A stretch of 64,000 nt of DNA from Streptomyces sp. ACA25. GTDB lineage: Bacteria > Actinomycetota > Actinomycetes > Streptomycetales > Streptomycetaceae. The DNA lies in contig NZ_JAQKPV010000017.1 in the NCBI RefSeq assembly GCF_028200735.1, positions 31,276-95,275 on the forward strand. The letters are read 5' to 3'. Numbering within the stretch: the first letter of the stretch is position 1; each line of letters begins with the position of its first letter. Shown here in pieces: positions 9,113 to 18,064 of the stretch. The notes beneath the pieces were generated by a model. The model made no database searches, was not told the DNA's origin, and saw only the letters and a list, made by a program, of their open reading frames with translations. Both the position numbers and the translations under genes were made by a program.

Positions 9113-9349
9113 TCAGACGAGAAGGAAGTCGGCGTCTCCCGACTTCACCCCCGCGATGAAGCGCTCGATCTCGTGATGCGTGTAGATCAGCGCCGGGCCG
9201 TCCGGGTCGGTGGACTGGCGCAGGGCGACCCTCCCGTCACCCAGCCGGAGAGCCTCGACGCAGCTGCCGCCGTTTCCTCCGCTCCATGGTCTGCGCCACC
9301 CTTCCGTCCCGAGTTGTCCGGCGGGCATGCCGTTGTATATGCGATCCAT
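9113..9349 (-). CDS. DUF397 small protein
   Basis: This 78-residue protein has the DUF397 signature: WRRPWSGGNGGSCVEAL, then VALRQSTDPDGPALIYTHHEIERFIAGVKSGDADFLL. In Streptomyces these proteins are encoded next to WhiJ-like XRE regulators and are thought to modulate them in toxin-antitoxin-like or developmental pairs. Only three bases separate it from the preceding XRE gene, so the two are surely co-transcribed. Confidence 0.9.
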   Translation of the reverse strand: MDRIYNGMPAGQLGTEGWRRPWSGGNGGSCVEALRLGDGRVALRQSTDPDGPALIYTHHEIERFIAGVKSGDADFLLV

Positions 9350-9352
9350 GGT

Positions 9353-10219
9353 TCAGATCTCCTTGCGAATACCACTGAGGACGGCCTCAGTGCGGTGCAC
9401 TGGCGCGGCTTGCGCGCACATGCGGTCCAGCGCTTCCCGGAACGCCGACACGTCGTCGCGCTGATCGAAGTAGGCGGCGCCTGCGAGGTTCTCCGCACAG
9501 GCGACGTCGGCCAGCTCACTGAGGGGAAACCGGAACAGGTGGAACGGCCCGTACATCGCCGGATGCGGTCCCGCCGCGAACGGCATGATCTGCAGACGTA
9601 CATGCGAGAGCGCGGTGGCCTCCATCAGCCGTGTCACCTGCGCTCGCAGCACGTGAGGGCGGCCGATGGGCCTGCGCAGCACGGTTTCGTCCATCACCAC
9701 CCACAGCAGGGGCGGATGCTTGCGGGCGTGCAGATCCTGACGTGCCATCCGGAGCGCGACCAGGCGCTCGATTTCCGCACCGGAGGCGTGCGGCATACCG
9801 GACCGCAGCACCGCCGTGGCGTAGGCCTCCGTCTGGAGCAGGCCGGGGATGTAGTGCGGCTCGTAGGCCCGGATCTGGTCGGCCTCGGCCTCCAGGCTGA
9901 CGAACGCGCTGAACCAGTCGGGAAGTACGTCACGGTAACGGTGCCACCAGCCGGGCCGGTTCGCTTCCCGGACCAGACCGAGGAAGGAGTCCAGCTCGGA
10001 CTGGTCACTGATCCCGTATATCCGCAGCAGCTTTTCGACGTAGGGAATCTTCAGCCCGACCTGGGCCTTCTCCATCCTGCGGATGGTTGCGTGGGTGACA
10101 TCGAGAGCATGGGCTGCCTGTTCGTAGGACAGCCCGGCCTCCTCACGCAGATCGTGCAGCCGCCTGCCGAGCACGACACGCAGGGCGGTCGGAGCACCGC
10201 CTCCCTGACTCCCTGTCAC
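9353..10219 (-). CDS. XRE-family regulator with DUF5753 domain (WhiJ-like)
   Basis: This 288-residue protein starts at GTG 10219. An N-terminal helix-turn-helix lies at about residues 15-70 (LGRRLHDLREEAGLSYEQAAHALDV, then HATIRRMEKAQVG), followed by the DUF5753 ligand-like domain (about 95-275), recognisable by EAEADQIRAYEPHYIPGLLQTEAYA and LRQ-like segments LSHVRLQIMPF. Such proteins pair with DUF397 proteins and an RsbW-like ATPase, as here; the whiJ cluster in S. coelicolor is the model. It probably represses its own operon through the inverted repeat in the divergent intergenic region. Confidence 0.88.
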   Translation of the reverse strand: MTGSQGGGAPTALRVVLGRRLHDLREEAGLSYEQAAHALDVTHATIRRMEKAQVGLKIPYVEKLLRIYGISDQSELDSFLGLVREANRPGWWHRYRDVLPDWFSAFVSLEAEADQIRAYEPHYIPGLLQTEAYATAVLRSGMPHASGAEIERLVALRMARQDLHARKHPPLLWVVMDETVLRRPIGRPHVLRAQVTRLMEATALSHVRLQIMPFAAGPHPAMYGPFHLFRFPLSELADVACAENLAGAAYFDQRDDVSAFREALDRMCAQAAPVHRTEAVLSGIRKEI

Positions 10220-10248
10220 TAGCCCTCACCTTCAACTGCGTTCATGGA

Positions 10249-10270
10249 CAACTATGTTGCCATGTAGTTG
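10249..10270. promoter_or_regulatory. Inverted repeat, candidate operator of the XRE regulator
   Basis: CAACTA and TAGTTG, separated by 10 bases, form an inverted repeat 29 bases upstream of the XRE start and in the divergent promoter region of the ATPase gene. The tract is more AT-rich than its surroundings. Position and symmetry fit an autoregulatory operator; the binding is inferred. Confidence 0.4.
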
Positions 10271-10404
10271 GTAGAACCAACAGAGTGCGTGGCACGATTC
10301 TGCAATTTGCATCCTGGCTCTTGCCGGATGTCTGGTGCAGCCAGCACAGTGGAGCGGTGGCTTCCTCCTTCCGTGCTCACTCCCTGGAGCGGAACAACAG
10401 CTCC

Positions 10405-10809
10405 ATGCCTGACAACGCGCGGCACCGCTTCCGCGTACCCGCGGTCGATGCAGCAGCGGCCGAGGCACGCAGGCGTGTCCTGCTGCAGCTCTCCGCGTGG
10501 CGCGCCCCGGTGGAAACGTGCGACAACGCGCAACTCGTGGTCTCAGAGCTGGTGACCAACGCCCTCCGGCACACCGCGAGCCGGACGGTCGGCTGCGAAC
10601 TGGAGATCATGGGGAAGCTGCTCCGGGTGGCCGTCACCGGCGACGGCTCCGGGCCGACCGAGCGGCCGGCCTGCGCCACCGAGGACGACGAGGGAGGCCG
10701 TGGACTGCTGCTGGTCTGCGCGCTCTCGGAAGGCTGGGGTGTGCAGCCGTGCGACGACGGCCGGGGGCACGTCGTGTGGGCGGATCTCACCCTGGTGCAT
10801 CCCCTCTGA
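10405..10809 (+). CDS. RsbW-like anti-sigma/ATP-binding protein
   Basis: A 134-residue GHKL-fold ATP-binding protein, taken from ATG 10405 (MPDNARHRFRVP). The N box is in LVVSELVTNALRHT, and the G-rich lid is EGGRGLLLVCALSEGWG near residues 95-115. Proteins of this size act as anti-sigma serine kinases or partner-switch regulators. It is transcribed divergently from the XRE/DUF397 pair, which completes the common streptomycete trio. The ribosome site is weak (GGAG 15 bases upstream), so the start is uncertain. Confidence 0.8.
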   Translation: MPDNARHRFRVPAVDAAAAEARRRVLLQLSAWRAPVETCDNAQLVVSELVTNALRHTASRTVGCELEIMGKLLRVAVTGDGSGPTERPACATEDDEGGRGLLLVCALSEGWGVQPCDDGRGHVVWADLTLVHPL

Positions 10810-11014
10810 GACGGGCCAACCCCGTCGGACAACACAACAGAGCCGCACACTCTCGCGCACAACCGGACGGCCGCGCTAGCATGACGGGACCGTGAGACAC
10901 CCCGTAGTTCCGGCTCCTCGCACGGTCCCGCACAGGTGCACCGGCCGGTGCGTACCGGGGGCTTCGCCGTGAACACCTGCTGCGCCGCTCCCCGTTCGAG
11001 AGGGCCCCTTCGCC

Positions 11015-13336
11015 ATGACCACCGCACCGCACCAGCTCTGGTACACCTCCCCCGCCCAGGAGTGGCTGGAAGCCCTGCCCGTAGGCAACGGCCGCCTCGG
11101 CGCCATGGTGTACGGCGGTACCGGCACCGAGGAGCTCCAACTGAACGAGGACACCGTCTGGGCGGGCGGCCCTCATGTCTTCGACAACCCGCAGGCCGCC
11201 GCGGCGCTGCCGGAGATCCGCCGCCTGGTGTTCGCCGGGGAATGGGACGCCGCCGCCCGTCTGACGGACTCCGATTTCATGGGCGTCCCGGTCACCCAGC
11301 CCCCGTACCAGACCGTGGGGGGACTGCGCCTCGCTTTCCCGGGCGACGGGGCGGTCACGGGGTACCGACGGGAACTGGACCTGGACCGGGCTGTGCACAC
11401 CGTCCGGTTCCGCCGAAACGGCACGGGCCACCACCGTACGGTCTTCGCCAGCGCCCCGGACCAGGTCATCGTCGTCCGGCTCACCGCGGACAGCCCGGGC
11501 GCGGTGTCCTTCACCGCGCGGTTCGACAGCCCGCTGCGGACCGGCACCTCCTCCCCCGACACCGCCACCCTGGCGCTCGACGGCCAGGGCCAGGACGCCG
11601 GCGGTGTCCCCGGCCGGGTGCGGTTCCGCGCACTGGCCCGGGCGCTTCCCGAGGGCGGCACCGTGCAATCGGCGGACGGCGAACTCCGGGTCGAGGGTGC
11701 CGACGCCGTGACGCTGCTCATCTCGGCGGGCACGAACCACCTCAGCTGGCGGGACCTCAGCGGTGACCCGGCCGCGCGGGCCTCCGGTGACCTGGCCGGA
11801 GCAACGGCACACAGCTTCCAGGAGCTGCTGCGGCGGCACGTCGACGACTACGCCGAGCTGGCGGGCCGCACCGTGCTGGAGCTGCCCGCGACTCCCGCCG
11901 CGGGCCTTCCCACCGACCGACGGGTGGCGGAGTTCCGTCACGGGGACGATCCCCAACTGGCGGCGCTCTGCTTCCACTACGGTCGCTACCTGCTGATCTC
12001 CTGTTCCCGTCCGGGCACCCAGCCGGCCAATCTGCAGGGTCTGTGGAACGACCTGACGGACCCGCCGTGGGGCTGCAAGTACACGATCAACATCAACAGC
12101 GAGATGAATTACTGGCCGGCCGGTCCGGCCAACCTGCTCGAATGCTGGGAACCGCTGTTCGCCCTGCTGCAGGAGGTGACGGTCTCCGGCGCCCGCACCG
12201 CCCGCGACTCCTACGGGGCGGGCGGCTGGGTCGCGCACCACAACGTCGACGCCTGGCGCGGCACCGCCCCGGCGGACGGCGCGTTCTGGGGCATGTGGCC
12301 GACCGGGGGCGCGTGGCTGTCGCTGGCGGTGTGGGAGCACTACCGCTTCACCGGCGACGCGGCAGCCCTGCGGGAGCGCTACCCCGTGCTGGCGGGGGCC
12401 GCACGGTTCTTCCTGGACACCCTGGTGGACGACCCCGGCACCGGCCATCTGGTGACCTGCCCTTCCGTCTCCCCCGAGAACGCCCACCACCCCGGTCCCG
12501 GCGGCTCACTCTGCGCCGGGCCCACGATGGACAACCAGATTCTGCGCGACCTGTTCGACGCGGTGGCGGAGGCGTCCTCGCTGCTCGGCACGGACGCCGC
12601 TCTCCGCGGGGAGGTTCAGGCCGCCCGGGCCCGCCTGGCCCCGATGCGCGTCGGCGCACAGGGCCAGCTCCAGGAATGGCAGCAGGACTGGGACGCCGGG
12701 GCGCCCGAGCAGGACCACCGGCACATCTCTCATCTGTACGGCCTGCACCCCAGCAGTCAGATCACCCGCCACGGCACTCCCGAACTGTTCGCCGCGGCCC
12801 GCACCACGCTCGAGCAGCGGGGTGACGAAGGCACCGGATGGTCCCTCGCCTGGAAAATCAACTTCTGGGCCCGGCTGGGGGACGGGGATCACTCGTACCG
12901 GCAACTGGCGCGGCAGCTGACCCCCGAGCGCACCGCACCCAACCTCTTCGACCTGCATCCGCCCTTCCAGATCGACGGCAACTTCGGCGCAGTCGCCGGC
13001 GTCACGGAATGGCTCCTGCAGAGTCACACCGGTGAGCTGGCGCTGCTCCCCGCCCTCCCCACAGCTCTGCCCCGGGGCCGGGTCCGCGGTCTGCTGGCCC
13101 GCGGGGGCTTCGAGGTGGGCCTCCGCTGGGCCCGCGGCGCCCTGACGGAGGCCACCCTCGCCTCGCGGCTCGGCGGCCGGGCCCGGATCCGCGCGGCGGA
13201 AGGCCTCGCCGTGTCCTGCGACGGCATCCCCGTGCCGGCCGCCCACCCGGAGCCTGAAGTGACCGAGTTCGCCACCCGGCCGAACGCCCTCTACCGCCTC
13301 ACGCCGCGGCGGGGATGTCACTCCCCGACAGAGTGA
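11015..13336 (+). CDS. Glycoside hydrolase family 95 (alpha-L-fucosidase type)
   Basis: This is a 773-residue GH95 enzyme. The N-terminal beta-domain begins LWYTSPAQEWLEALPVGNGRLGAMVYGG, the defining GH95 opening. The (alpha/alpha)6 catalytic domain contains QGLWNDLTDPPWGCKYTININ, with the NxN pair of the active site, then EMNYWPAGPANL and CPSVSPENAHH, whose Glu is the expected general acid. It ends with WSLAWKINFWARLGDGDH and LHPPFQIDGNFGA. It removes terminal alpha-L-fucose or, in some members, alpha-galactose from glycans. No signal peptide is visible, so it is probably intracellular. It stands alone between divergent and unrelated genes. Confidence 0.9.
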   Translation: MTTAPHQLWYTSPAQEWLEALPVGNGRLGAMVYGGTGTEELQLNEDTVWAGGPHVFDNPQAAAALPEIRRLVFAGEWDAAARLTDSDFMGVPVTQPPYQTVGGLRLAFPGDGAVTGYRRELDLDRAVHTVRFRRNGTGHHRTVFASAPDQVIVVRLTADSPGAVSFTARFDSPLRTGTSSPDTATLALDGQGQDAGGVPGRVRFRALARALPEGGTVQSADGELRVEGADAVTLLISAGTNHLSWRDLSGDPAARASGDLAGATAHSFQELLRRHVDDYAELAGRTVLELPATPAAGLPTDRRVAEFRHGDDPQLAALCFHYGRYLLISCSRPGTQPANLQGLWNDLTDPPWGCKYTININSEMNYWPAGPANLLECWEPLFALLQEVTVSGARTARDSYGAGGWVAHHNVDAWRGTAPADGAFWGMWPTGGAWLSLAVWEHYRFTGDAAALRERYPVLAGAARFFLDTLVDDPGTGHLVTCPSVSPENAHHPGPGGSLCAGPTMDNQILRDLFDAVAEASSLLGTDAALRGEVQAARARLAPMRVGAQGQLQEWQQDWDAGAPEQDHRHISHLYGLHPSSQITRHGTPELFAAARTTLEQRGDEGTGWSLAWKINFWARLGDGDHSYRQLARQLTPERTAPNLFDLHPPFQIDGNFGAVAGVTEWLLQSHTGELALLPALPTALPRGRVRGLLARGGFEVGLRWARGALTEATLASRLGGRARIRAAEGLAVSCDGIPVPAAHPEPEVTEFATRPNALYRLTPRRGCHSPTE

Positions 13337-13615
13337 TCATGGCCGGGCGCTATCCCCGGGACGGGGTGGGATGCGAGACTTCCGGGACCTGTCGAGCCGG
13401 ACCGGGCCGCCGCCGGTCCCCGGTGCCGGACCGATCCCTCCCGGCGCGGGCGGACTGCGTCCCGAACCCGTTCGATACGGTGGCAGGAACGGCACCGGGG
13501 GTATACACCGGGTCCGGGCCGGCGGGCCGCACCCCGGAGGACCGGCAGCAGCCAGAAGCAGCACCGGGCGCAGTCCGTGCGGAAACTGCGCAGCGACGCG
13601 GACGGGAGGCAGGTC

Positions 13616-13933
13616 ATGGGGACCGAGCCGAAGGGGCAGGACGAGCCGCACGGCAAGGACGAGCCCCGGCATGACGAGTGGGACAACTTCGTGCTGGACG
13701 AGAATTTCGTCCGCGGTGCCGAGGTCAGCGAGCCGACGGCACGCACGAGGATGCTCACCGAGCGCTGGAGGAACGAGGCCCCCGACCCGCAGCCGTGGCG
13801 CTCCGACGAACCGCCCGCGGGCTGGATCCACAGCAGGTCCTCCAAGCAGCGGGAGAAGGACAAGAAGCCGAAGAAGAAGCGCCGCGGCTGGTTCCGGCGC
13901 AAAGGGAAGAAGGAGGAGGGCGACGCCGAGTAG
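13616..13933 (+). CDS. Hypothetical basic-tailed small protein
   Basis: The protein has 105 residues from ATG 13616, where GGGAGG lies six bases upstream. The N-terminal half is acidic and polar (DEWDNFVLDENFVRGAEVSEPTARTRML); the C-terminus is a Lys/Arg cluster (KKPKKKRRGWFRRKGKKEE) that could bind nucleic acid or the membrane surface. Homologue-like spacing, the good ribosome site and a following terminator support a real gene. Function unknown. Confidence 0.6.
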   Translation: MGTEPKGQDEPHGKDEPRHDEWDNFVLDENFVRGAEVSEPTARTRMLTERWRNEAPDPQPWRSDEPPAGWIHSRSSKQREKDKKPKKKRRGWFRRKGKKEEGDAE

Positions 13934-13958
13934 GCGCCGCGTTCCGCTGTGAGTGCCC

Positions 13959-13990
13959 GGGGCGGTCACGACAGGGGTCGTGGCCGCCCC
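13959..13990. terminator. Terminator after the basic-tailed protein gene
   Basis: A 14-bp stem, GGGGCGGTCACGAC against GTCGTGGCCGCCCC with one G-T pair and an AGGG loop, begins 26 bases after the stop codon. Confidence 0.65.
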
Positions 13991-14123
13991 AGGGCCGTTG
14001 AGGAACGGCCCGCCACCTCGGGACACACGCACAGCATTGCCTGACTCATCCTTTCTATCCTGTTTGGGATGCTCTCTCCCGAGGCAGCCGTACGGTCCGG
14101 CAGTACTCGGCTGAGGATGAGTG

Positions 14124-15449
14124 ATGACAACCTCGATGGGCCGGACCGCGTGGCGGACGATCCTCGGGCTGTTCGTACTGGTGTGGCTCGTGATCACCGC
14201 GGGCGGTGCCGTGGCGCAGCAGCAGCCCGCGGTACTGCTCGCCCGGGTGGACAGCACCATCACCCAGGTGACCGCCGACCACCTGGAGTCGGCGGTGCGC
14301 GAAGCCGACCGGGGAGGGTACGACGCCCTGCTCGTGGAGCTGGACACCCCAGGCGGGCTGGACACTGCCATGCGCGAGATCATCCAGGAGTTCCTGGACG
14401 CCCCGGTTCCCGTACTGGTCCACGTCGCCCCCGCCGGCGCCCGGGCCACCTCCGCGGGCGCACTGATCACGCTCTCCTCACATGTCGCCGCCATGGCGCC
14501 GGGAACGTCCATCGGTGCCGCGACCCCCGTGGAACTTCAGGGCGGGGACGGCGCGGCCGGCGAGAAAGCGGTCAACGACACCGCCGCCTACGCCGTGTCG
14601 GTGGCGGAGCAGCGCGGCCGGAACGTCGAGTTCGCCGAGGAGGCGGTGCGGGACGCCCGCTCGGTGTCCGCCGCGGAAGCTGTCGATCTGGAGGTCGTCG
14701 ATCTGCTCGCCGCCGACCGCGCAACGCTGCTGTCCGCTGTCGACGGCCGTCAGATCGTCCTCGGTGACGGCTCGGCCGTGGAGCTGTCCACCACGGACGC
14801 CGCGGTCACCGAACACGGGATGAGCCTTTTCCAGAATGTGCTGCAGTTGCTGGCGGACCCCGATCTGGCGTTCCTGTTCCTGGCGCTGGGCGTGCTCGCC
14901 GTGCTCTTCGAGGTCGCCTCGCCGGGTGTGGGCATCGGTGGCGCGCTTGGGGTGATCCTGCTGATCCTGGGGTTCTTCGCACTGAACGTGCTGCCGGTCA
15001 ACGCTGCCGGGGTCGCGCTGCTGCTGCTGGCCGGTGCGCTGTTCCTCGGGGAGCTGTTCACGCCCGGGGTGGGTGTGTTCGCGGCCGGCGGCTCGGTCGC
15101 CCTGCTCTTCGGCGGGCTGTTCCTCTTCGAGGGGGCGGTGGAGGTCAGCCCGCAGGTCCTGGTCCCGGCCACGGTCGCCATCGGACTCGGGGCGGTGCTC
15201 GCCGGGAGGCTGGCTCTGCGGGCGGGCCGCACCCGCCCGGCCAGCGGCGCGGAAGCCCTGGTGGGCCGGCAGGTGGTGCTCGGGCCCGTGGAGAACGGCA
15301 GAGGGCGCGCCGGCCTCGACGGCACGTCCTGGCAGGTACGGGGCAGTCACGGACAGCCGTTGCGCGAGGGCGCTGCCGCCGAGGTCGTCTCCGTGGACGG
15401 GATCACGCTGATCGTCGAACCCTGCCCGGAGGAAGGTGGAGAACAATGA
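14124..15449 (+). CDS. NfeD-family membrane protein with ClpP-like protease domain
   Basis: This 441-residue protein has a signal/TM segment (about 10-30), a ClpP-class serine protease domain and an NfeD C-terminus. The protease region shows LLVELDTPGGLDTAMREII, then APAGARATSAGALI with the nucleophilic Ser, and an EKAVNDTAAYA helix with the Lys of a Ser-Lys dyad. Membrane helices run from about 238 to 375, and an OB-fold NfeD domain (LVGRQVVLGPVENGRGRAGLDG) closes the protein. Known relatives cleave the C-terminus of stomatin/slipin partners. It overlaps the slipin gene by four bases (ATGA), so the two form one operon. Confidence 0.9.
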   Translation: MTTSMGRTAWRTILGLFVLVWLVITAGGAVAQQQPAVLLARVDSTITQVTADHLESAVREADRGGYDALLVELDTPGGLDTAMREIIQEFLDAPVPVLVHVAPAGARATSAGALITLSSHVAAMAPGTSIGAATPVELQGGDGAAGEKAVNDTAAYAVSVAEQRGRNVEFAEEAVRDARSVSAAEAVDLEVVDLLAADRATLLSAVDGRQIVLGDGSAVELSTTDAAVTEHGMSLFQNVLQLLADPDLAFLFLALGVLAVLFEVASPGVGIGGALGVILLILGFFALNVLPVNAAGVALLLLAGALFLGELFTPGVGVFAAGGSVALLFGGLFLFEGAVEVSPQVLVPATVAIGLGAVLAGRLALRAGRTRPASGAEALVGRQVVLGPVENGRGRAGLDGTSWQVRGSHGQPLREGAAAEVVSVDGITLIVEPCPEEGGEQ

Positions 15450-16225
15450 ACGACGTCATCGCCTGGATTCTGCTGGCCCTGGTGCTTGTGGTGCTGCTCT
15501 CCGCTTCCGTGCGCATCGCGCGGGAGTACGAGCGCGGGGTGATCTTCCGGCTCGGGCGGGTGATCGATGCCAAGGGGCCCGGTCTGTTCTTCCTCATTCC
15601 CGTGGTGGACCGGATGGAGCGGGTCTCCCTGCGCACCATCACGATGGACATACCGGCACAGGACATCATCACCAAGGACAACGTCACCGTCCGCGTCAAC
15701 GCGGTGACCTACTTCAATGTGGTCGAGCCCGTGCGTTCCGTCGTCGCCATCGAGAACCACGTCACCGGCACGTCGCAGATCGCCCAGACCACCCTGCGCA
15801 GCGTGCTGGGCCAGGTCGACCTCGATGAGCTGCTGGCCCAGCGCGATGAGATCAACCAGCGGCTGCAGCAGATCATCGACAACGTCACCGACCCGTGGGG
15901 GGTGAAGGTCTCCCTCGTGGAAGTGAAGGACGTGGAGCTGCCGGAATCGATGCGCCGGGCCATGGCCCGGCAGGCCGAGTCCGAACGGGACCGGCGGGCG
16001 AAGGTCATCCACTCGCACGGTGAGTTCGAGGCGGCGGCCAAACTCGGCGAGGCGGCGGAGATCCTGGAGGTGCATCCCGCGGCCATGCAGTTGCGCCTGC
16101 TGTCCACGATGGCGGAGGTCGCCAGCGAGCGGAACTCCACTCTCATCTTTCCGCTGCCGATGGAGATCCTGCGCCTGGTCGACACGCTGAACGCGCAGGT
16201 GGCCGGGGAGTCCGGGAACGAGTAG
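15446..16225 (+). CDS. Slipin/stomatin-like SPFH protein
   Basis: A 259-residue SPFH (band 7) protein. An N-terminal membrane hairpin (about 3-25) is followed by VRIAREYERGVIFRLGRVIDAKGPGLFFLIP and the band 7 core, including MDIPAQDIITKDNVTV and TTLRSVLGQVDLDELLAQRDEIN. A coiled-coil region AMARQAESERDRRAKVI precedes the conserved MQLRLLSTM segment. Slipins form membrane scaffolds and are processed by NfeD proteases; the four-base overlap with the nfeD gene makes that partnership almost certain. Confidence 0.92.
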   Translation: MNDVIAWILLALVLVVLLSASVRIAREYERGVIFRLGRVIDAKGPGLFFLIPVVDRMERVSLRTITMDIPAQDIITKDNVTVRVNAVTYFNVVEPVRSVVAIENHVTGTSQIAQTTLRSVLGQVDLDELLAQRDEINQRLQQIIDNVTDPWGVKVSLVEVKDVELPESMRRAMARQAESERDRRAKVIHSHGEFEAAAKLGEAAEILEVHPAAMQLRLLSTMAEVASERNSTLIFPLPMEILRLVDTLNAQVAGESGNE

Positions 16226-16317
16226 CCGGTCCTGTCCGGTAAGGACGCGGGAAAACGGGTTACCCGGTGGGAGGGAACACCGGCACGGCACCAGCGAGCC
16301 ACACGAGAGGTGACACC

Positions 16318-16725
16318 ATGCAGCACGACGAATTCGTGGGCCAGGTACAGGCCCGGGCGCGGCTGAGCAGCCGGGGAGCCGCCGAGACCGCGATCCGGGC
16401 CTCTCTGGAGACGCTCGCGGAGCGCATCCAGGCACCCCTTGCGGAGAATCTGGCCGCGCAGCTGCCGCGAGAGATCGGGGAGAACCTCCGGCGGGTCGCC
16501 AAGGCTCCTGGGAGCCCGGACACCGGCGTGCGGATGAGCCGCCAGGAATTCTTCGACCGGGTGGCCGACCGGGCGGGCGCGCACGGCCCGAAGGCGATGC
16601 ACGAGGCCCGGTGTGTGATCGAAGTGGTCGGTGAGGCGACCGAGGGCCACGTGCTGGACCATGTCCGGCAGTCCCTGGATGAGGAGCTGGCCCGCATCCT
16701 GTTCGCCGGCAGCGAGGGCCACTGA
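16318..16725 (+). CDS. DUF2267 protein
   Basis: The 135-residue protein starts at ATG 16318 with GAGAGG upstream; an earlier in-frame start lacks a site. It shows the DUF2267 pattern: HDEFVGQVQARARLSSRGAAETAIRASLETLAERI, AAQLPREI, and MSRQEFFDRVADRAG in a second repeat-like half. DUF2267 proteins are small, helical and usually stress-associated in actinobacteria; the molecular role is unknown. It follows the slipin gene by 92 bases and may be co-transcribed with it. Confidence 0.8.
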   Translation: MQHDEFVGQVQARARLSSRGAAETAIRASLETLAERIQAPLAENLAAQLPREIGENLRRVAKAPGSPDTGVRMSRQEFFDRVADRAGAHGPKAMHEARCVIEVVGEATEGHVLDHVRQSLDEELARILFAGSEGH

Positions 16726-16741
16726 ACCGAAGCGCCCCTCG

Positions 16742-16775
16742 GCCGCGCCCCCGGCGGCAGGGCCGGGGGCGCGGC
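16742..16775. terminator. Terminator between DUF2267 and xylA
   Basis: A perfect 14-bp stem (GCCGCGCCCCCGGC and complement) with a six-base loop lies between two convergent genes and probably serves both. Confidence 0.75.
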
Positions 16776-16792
16776 GGGAGACCTCGGGCTGT

Positions 16793-17965
16793 TCAGCCGC
16801 GGGCGCCCAGGAGGTGGTCCATCGCCAGCTGGTCCAGCCGCTCGAATCCCATGCCGCGCCGGGCCGCGGCCTCGACGTCGAAGTCCTCGAAGGCGCTGCG
16901 GTCCCCGCGCAGGGAGGCCGCGGTCTCGCCCGGCTCCAGGGTCGGACGGGCGAGTTCGTCCAGCCGGGAGTCGCGCAGGGCCTGCTGCACCTCGGGGTCG
17001 GCACGGAAGGCTGTGGCACGCTCCTTGAGGATCAGGTAGTTGCGCATGCAGCCGGCGGCCGAAGCCCACACTCCGTCGGTGCCCTCGGTCCGCGCGGGCT
17101 TGAAGTCGAAGTGCTTGGGGCCGTCGTAGCCCTCGGACTCCAGCAGGTCCACCAGCCAGAAGGCGCCGCGCAGGTCACCGGCGCCGAACCGCAGGTCCTG
17201 GTCGAACTTGATGCCGTTCTGGCCGTTGAGGTCGATGTGGTAGAGCTTGCCGGCCCACAGCGCCTGGGCGATGCCGTGCGCGAAGTTCAGCCCTGCCATC
17301 TGCTCGTGGCCGGTCTCGGGGTTGACCCCGAAGAGCTCCGGACGCTCCAGCCGCTCGATGAACGCCAGCGCGTGGCCGACAGTGGGCAGCAGGATGTCGC
17401 CCCGCGGCTCGTTGGGCTTGGGCTCGAGCGCGAACCGCAGGCCGTAGCCCTGCTCGGTGACGTAGTCGGCCAGCAGGTCGAAGGCTTCCTTCAGCCGGTC
17501 CAGAGCGCCCGGCACGTGCTTGGCGGCGCCGGACTCCGCGCCCTCCCGGCCGCCCCAAGCGACGTAGGTCTCCGCGCCGAGCTCGGCGGCGAGGTCGATG
17601 TTGCGCATGGTCTTGCGCAGTGCGTAGCGCCGCACGTCCCGGTCGTTGGCCGTGAAGGCACCGTCCTTGAACACCGGGTGGGTGAACAGGTTGGTGGTGG
17701 CCATCGGCACCTTCATGCCGGTGGCGTCCAGGGCCTCACGGAAGCGCTTGATGTGTCCCTCGCGCTCCGCCTCCGAGGCGCCGAACGGGATGAGGTCGTC
17801 GTCGTGGAAGGTGACCCCGTGGGCGCCGAGCTCGGCGAGACGCGTGACGCTCTCCACCGGGTCGAGGGCGTCGCGGGTGGCGTCACCGAACGGGTCGCGG
17901 CCCTGCCAGCCGACGGTCCACAGACCGAAGGTGAACTTGTCCGAGGGGGTGGGCTGGTATGTCAT
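16793..17965 (-). CDS. xylA: Xylose isomerase
   Basis: This is a 390-residue class I xylose (glucose) isomerase, close to the 387-394 residues usual in Streptomyces. It converts D-xylose to D-xylulose in the cytoplasm. It begins YQPTPSDKFTFGLWTVGWQGRDPFGD, typical of actinobacterial enzymes. The metal and substrate motifs are present: FHDDDLIPFG with the catalytic His, WGGREG, the LEPKPNEPRGD segment with metal-ligand Glu and Lys, NPETGHEQMAG, YHIDLNGQ and HFDFKP. It is divergent from xylB and the ROK repressor gene, with a shared 99-base promoter region. Confidence 0.97.
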   Translation of the reverse strand: MTYQPTPSDKFTFGLWTVGWQGRDPFGDATRDALDPVESVTRLAELGAHGVTFHDDDLIPFGASEAEREGHIKRFREALDATGMKVPMATTNLFTHPVFKDGAFTANDRDVRRYALRKTMRNIDLAAELGAETYVAWGGREGAESGAAKHVPGALDRLKEAFDLLADYVTEQGYGLRFALEPKPNEPRGDILLPTVGHALAFIERLERPELFGVNPETGHEQMAGLNFAHGIAQALWAGKLYHIDLNGQNGIKFDQDLRFGAGDLRGAFWLVDLLESEGYDGPKHFDFKPARTEGTDGVWASAAGCMRNYLILKERATAFRADPEVQQALRDSRLDELARPTLEPGETAASLRGDRSAFEDFDVEAAARRGMGFERLDQLAMDHLLGARG

Positions 17966-17997
17966 GGCGGGCTCCTCGCTATTTCGTCATCGCACTT

Positions 17998-18009
17998 TAC
18001 AAATTAGTA
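17998..18009. promoter_or_regulatory. Candidate ROK/XylR operator between xylA and xylB
   Basis: TACAAATTAGTA reads the same on the opposite strand at 10 of 12 positions. It is a conspicuous AT-rich island in a very GC-rich region, placed in the 99-base gap between the divergent xylA and xylB genes (32 bases from xylA, 55 from xylB). ROK xylose repressors bind AT-rich palindromes in such gaps, so I infer that this is the operator for the repressor two genes away. Confidence 0.5.
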
Positions 18010-18064
18010 TGCAGGAAGCCGCAGCGGAAGCCCCCGCCGCCACTCCGTCAGAGAGGATTCGTCA

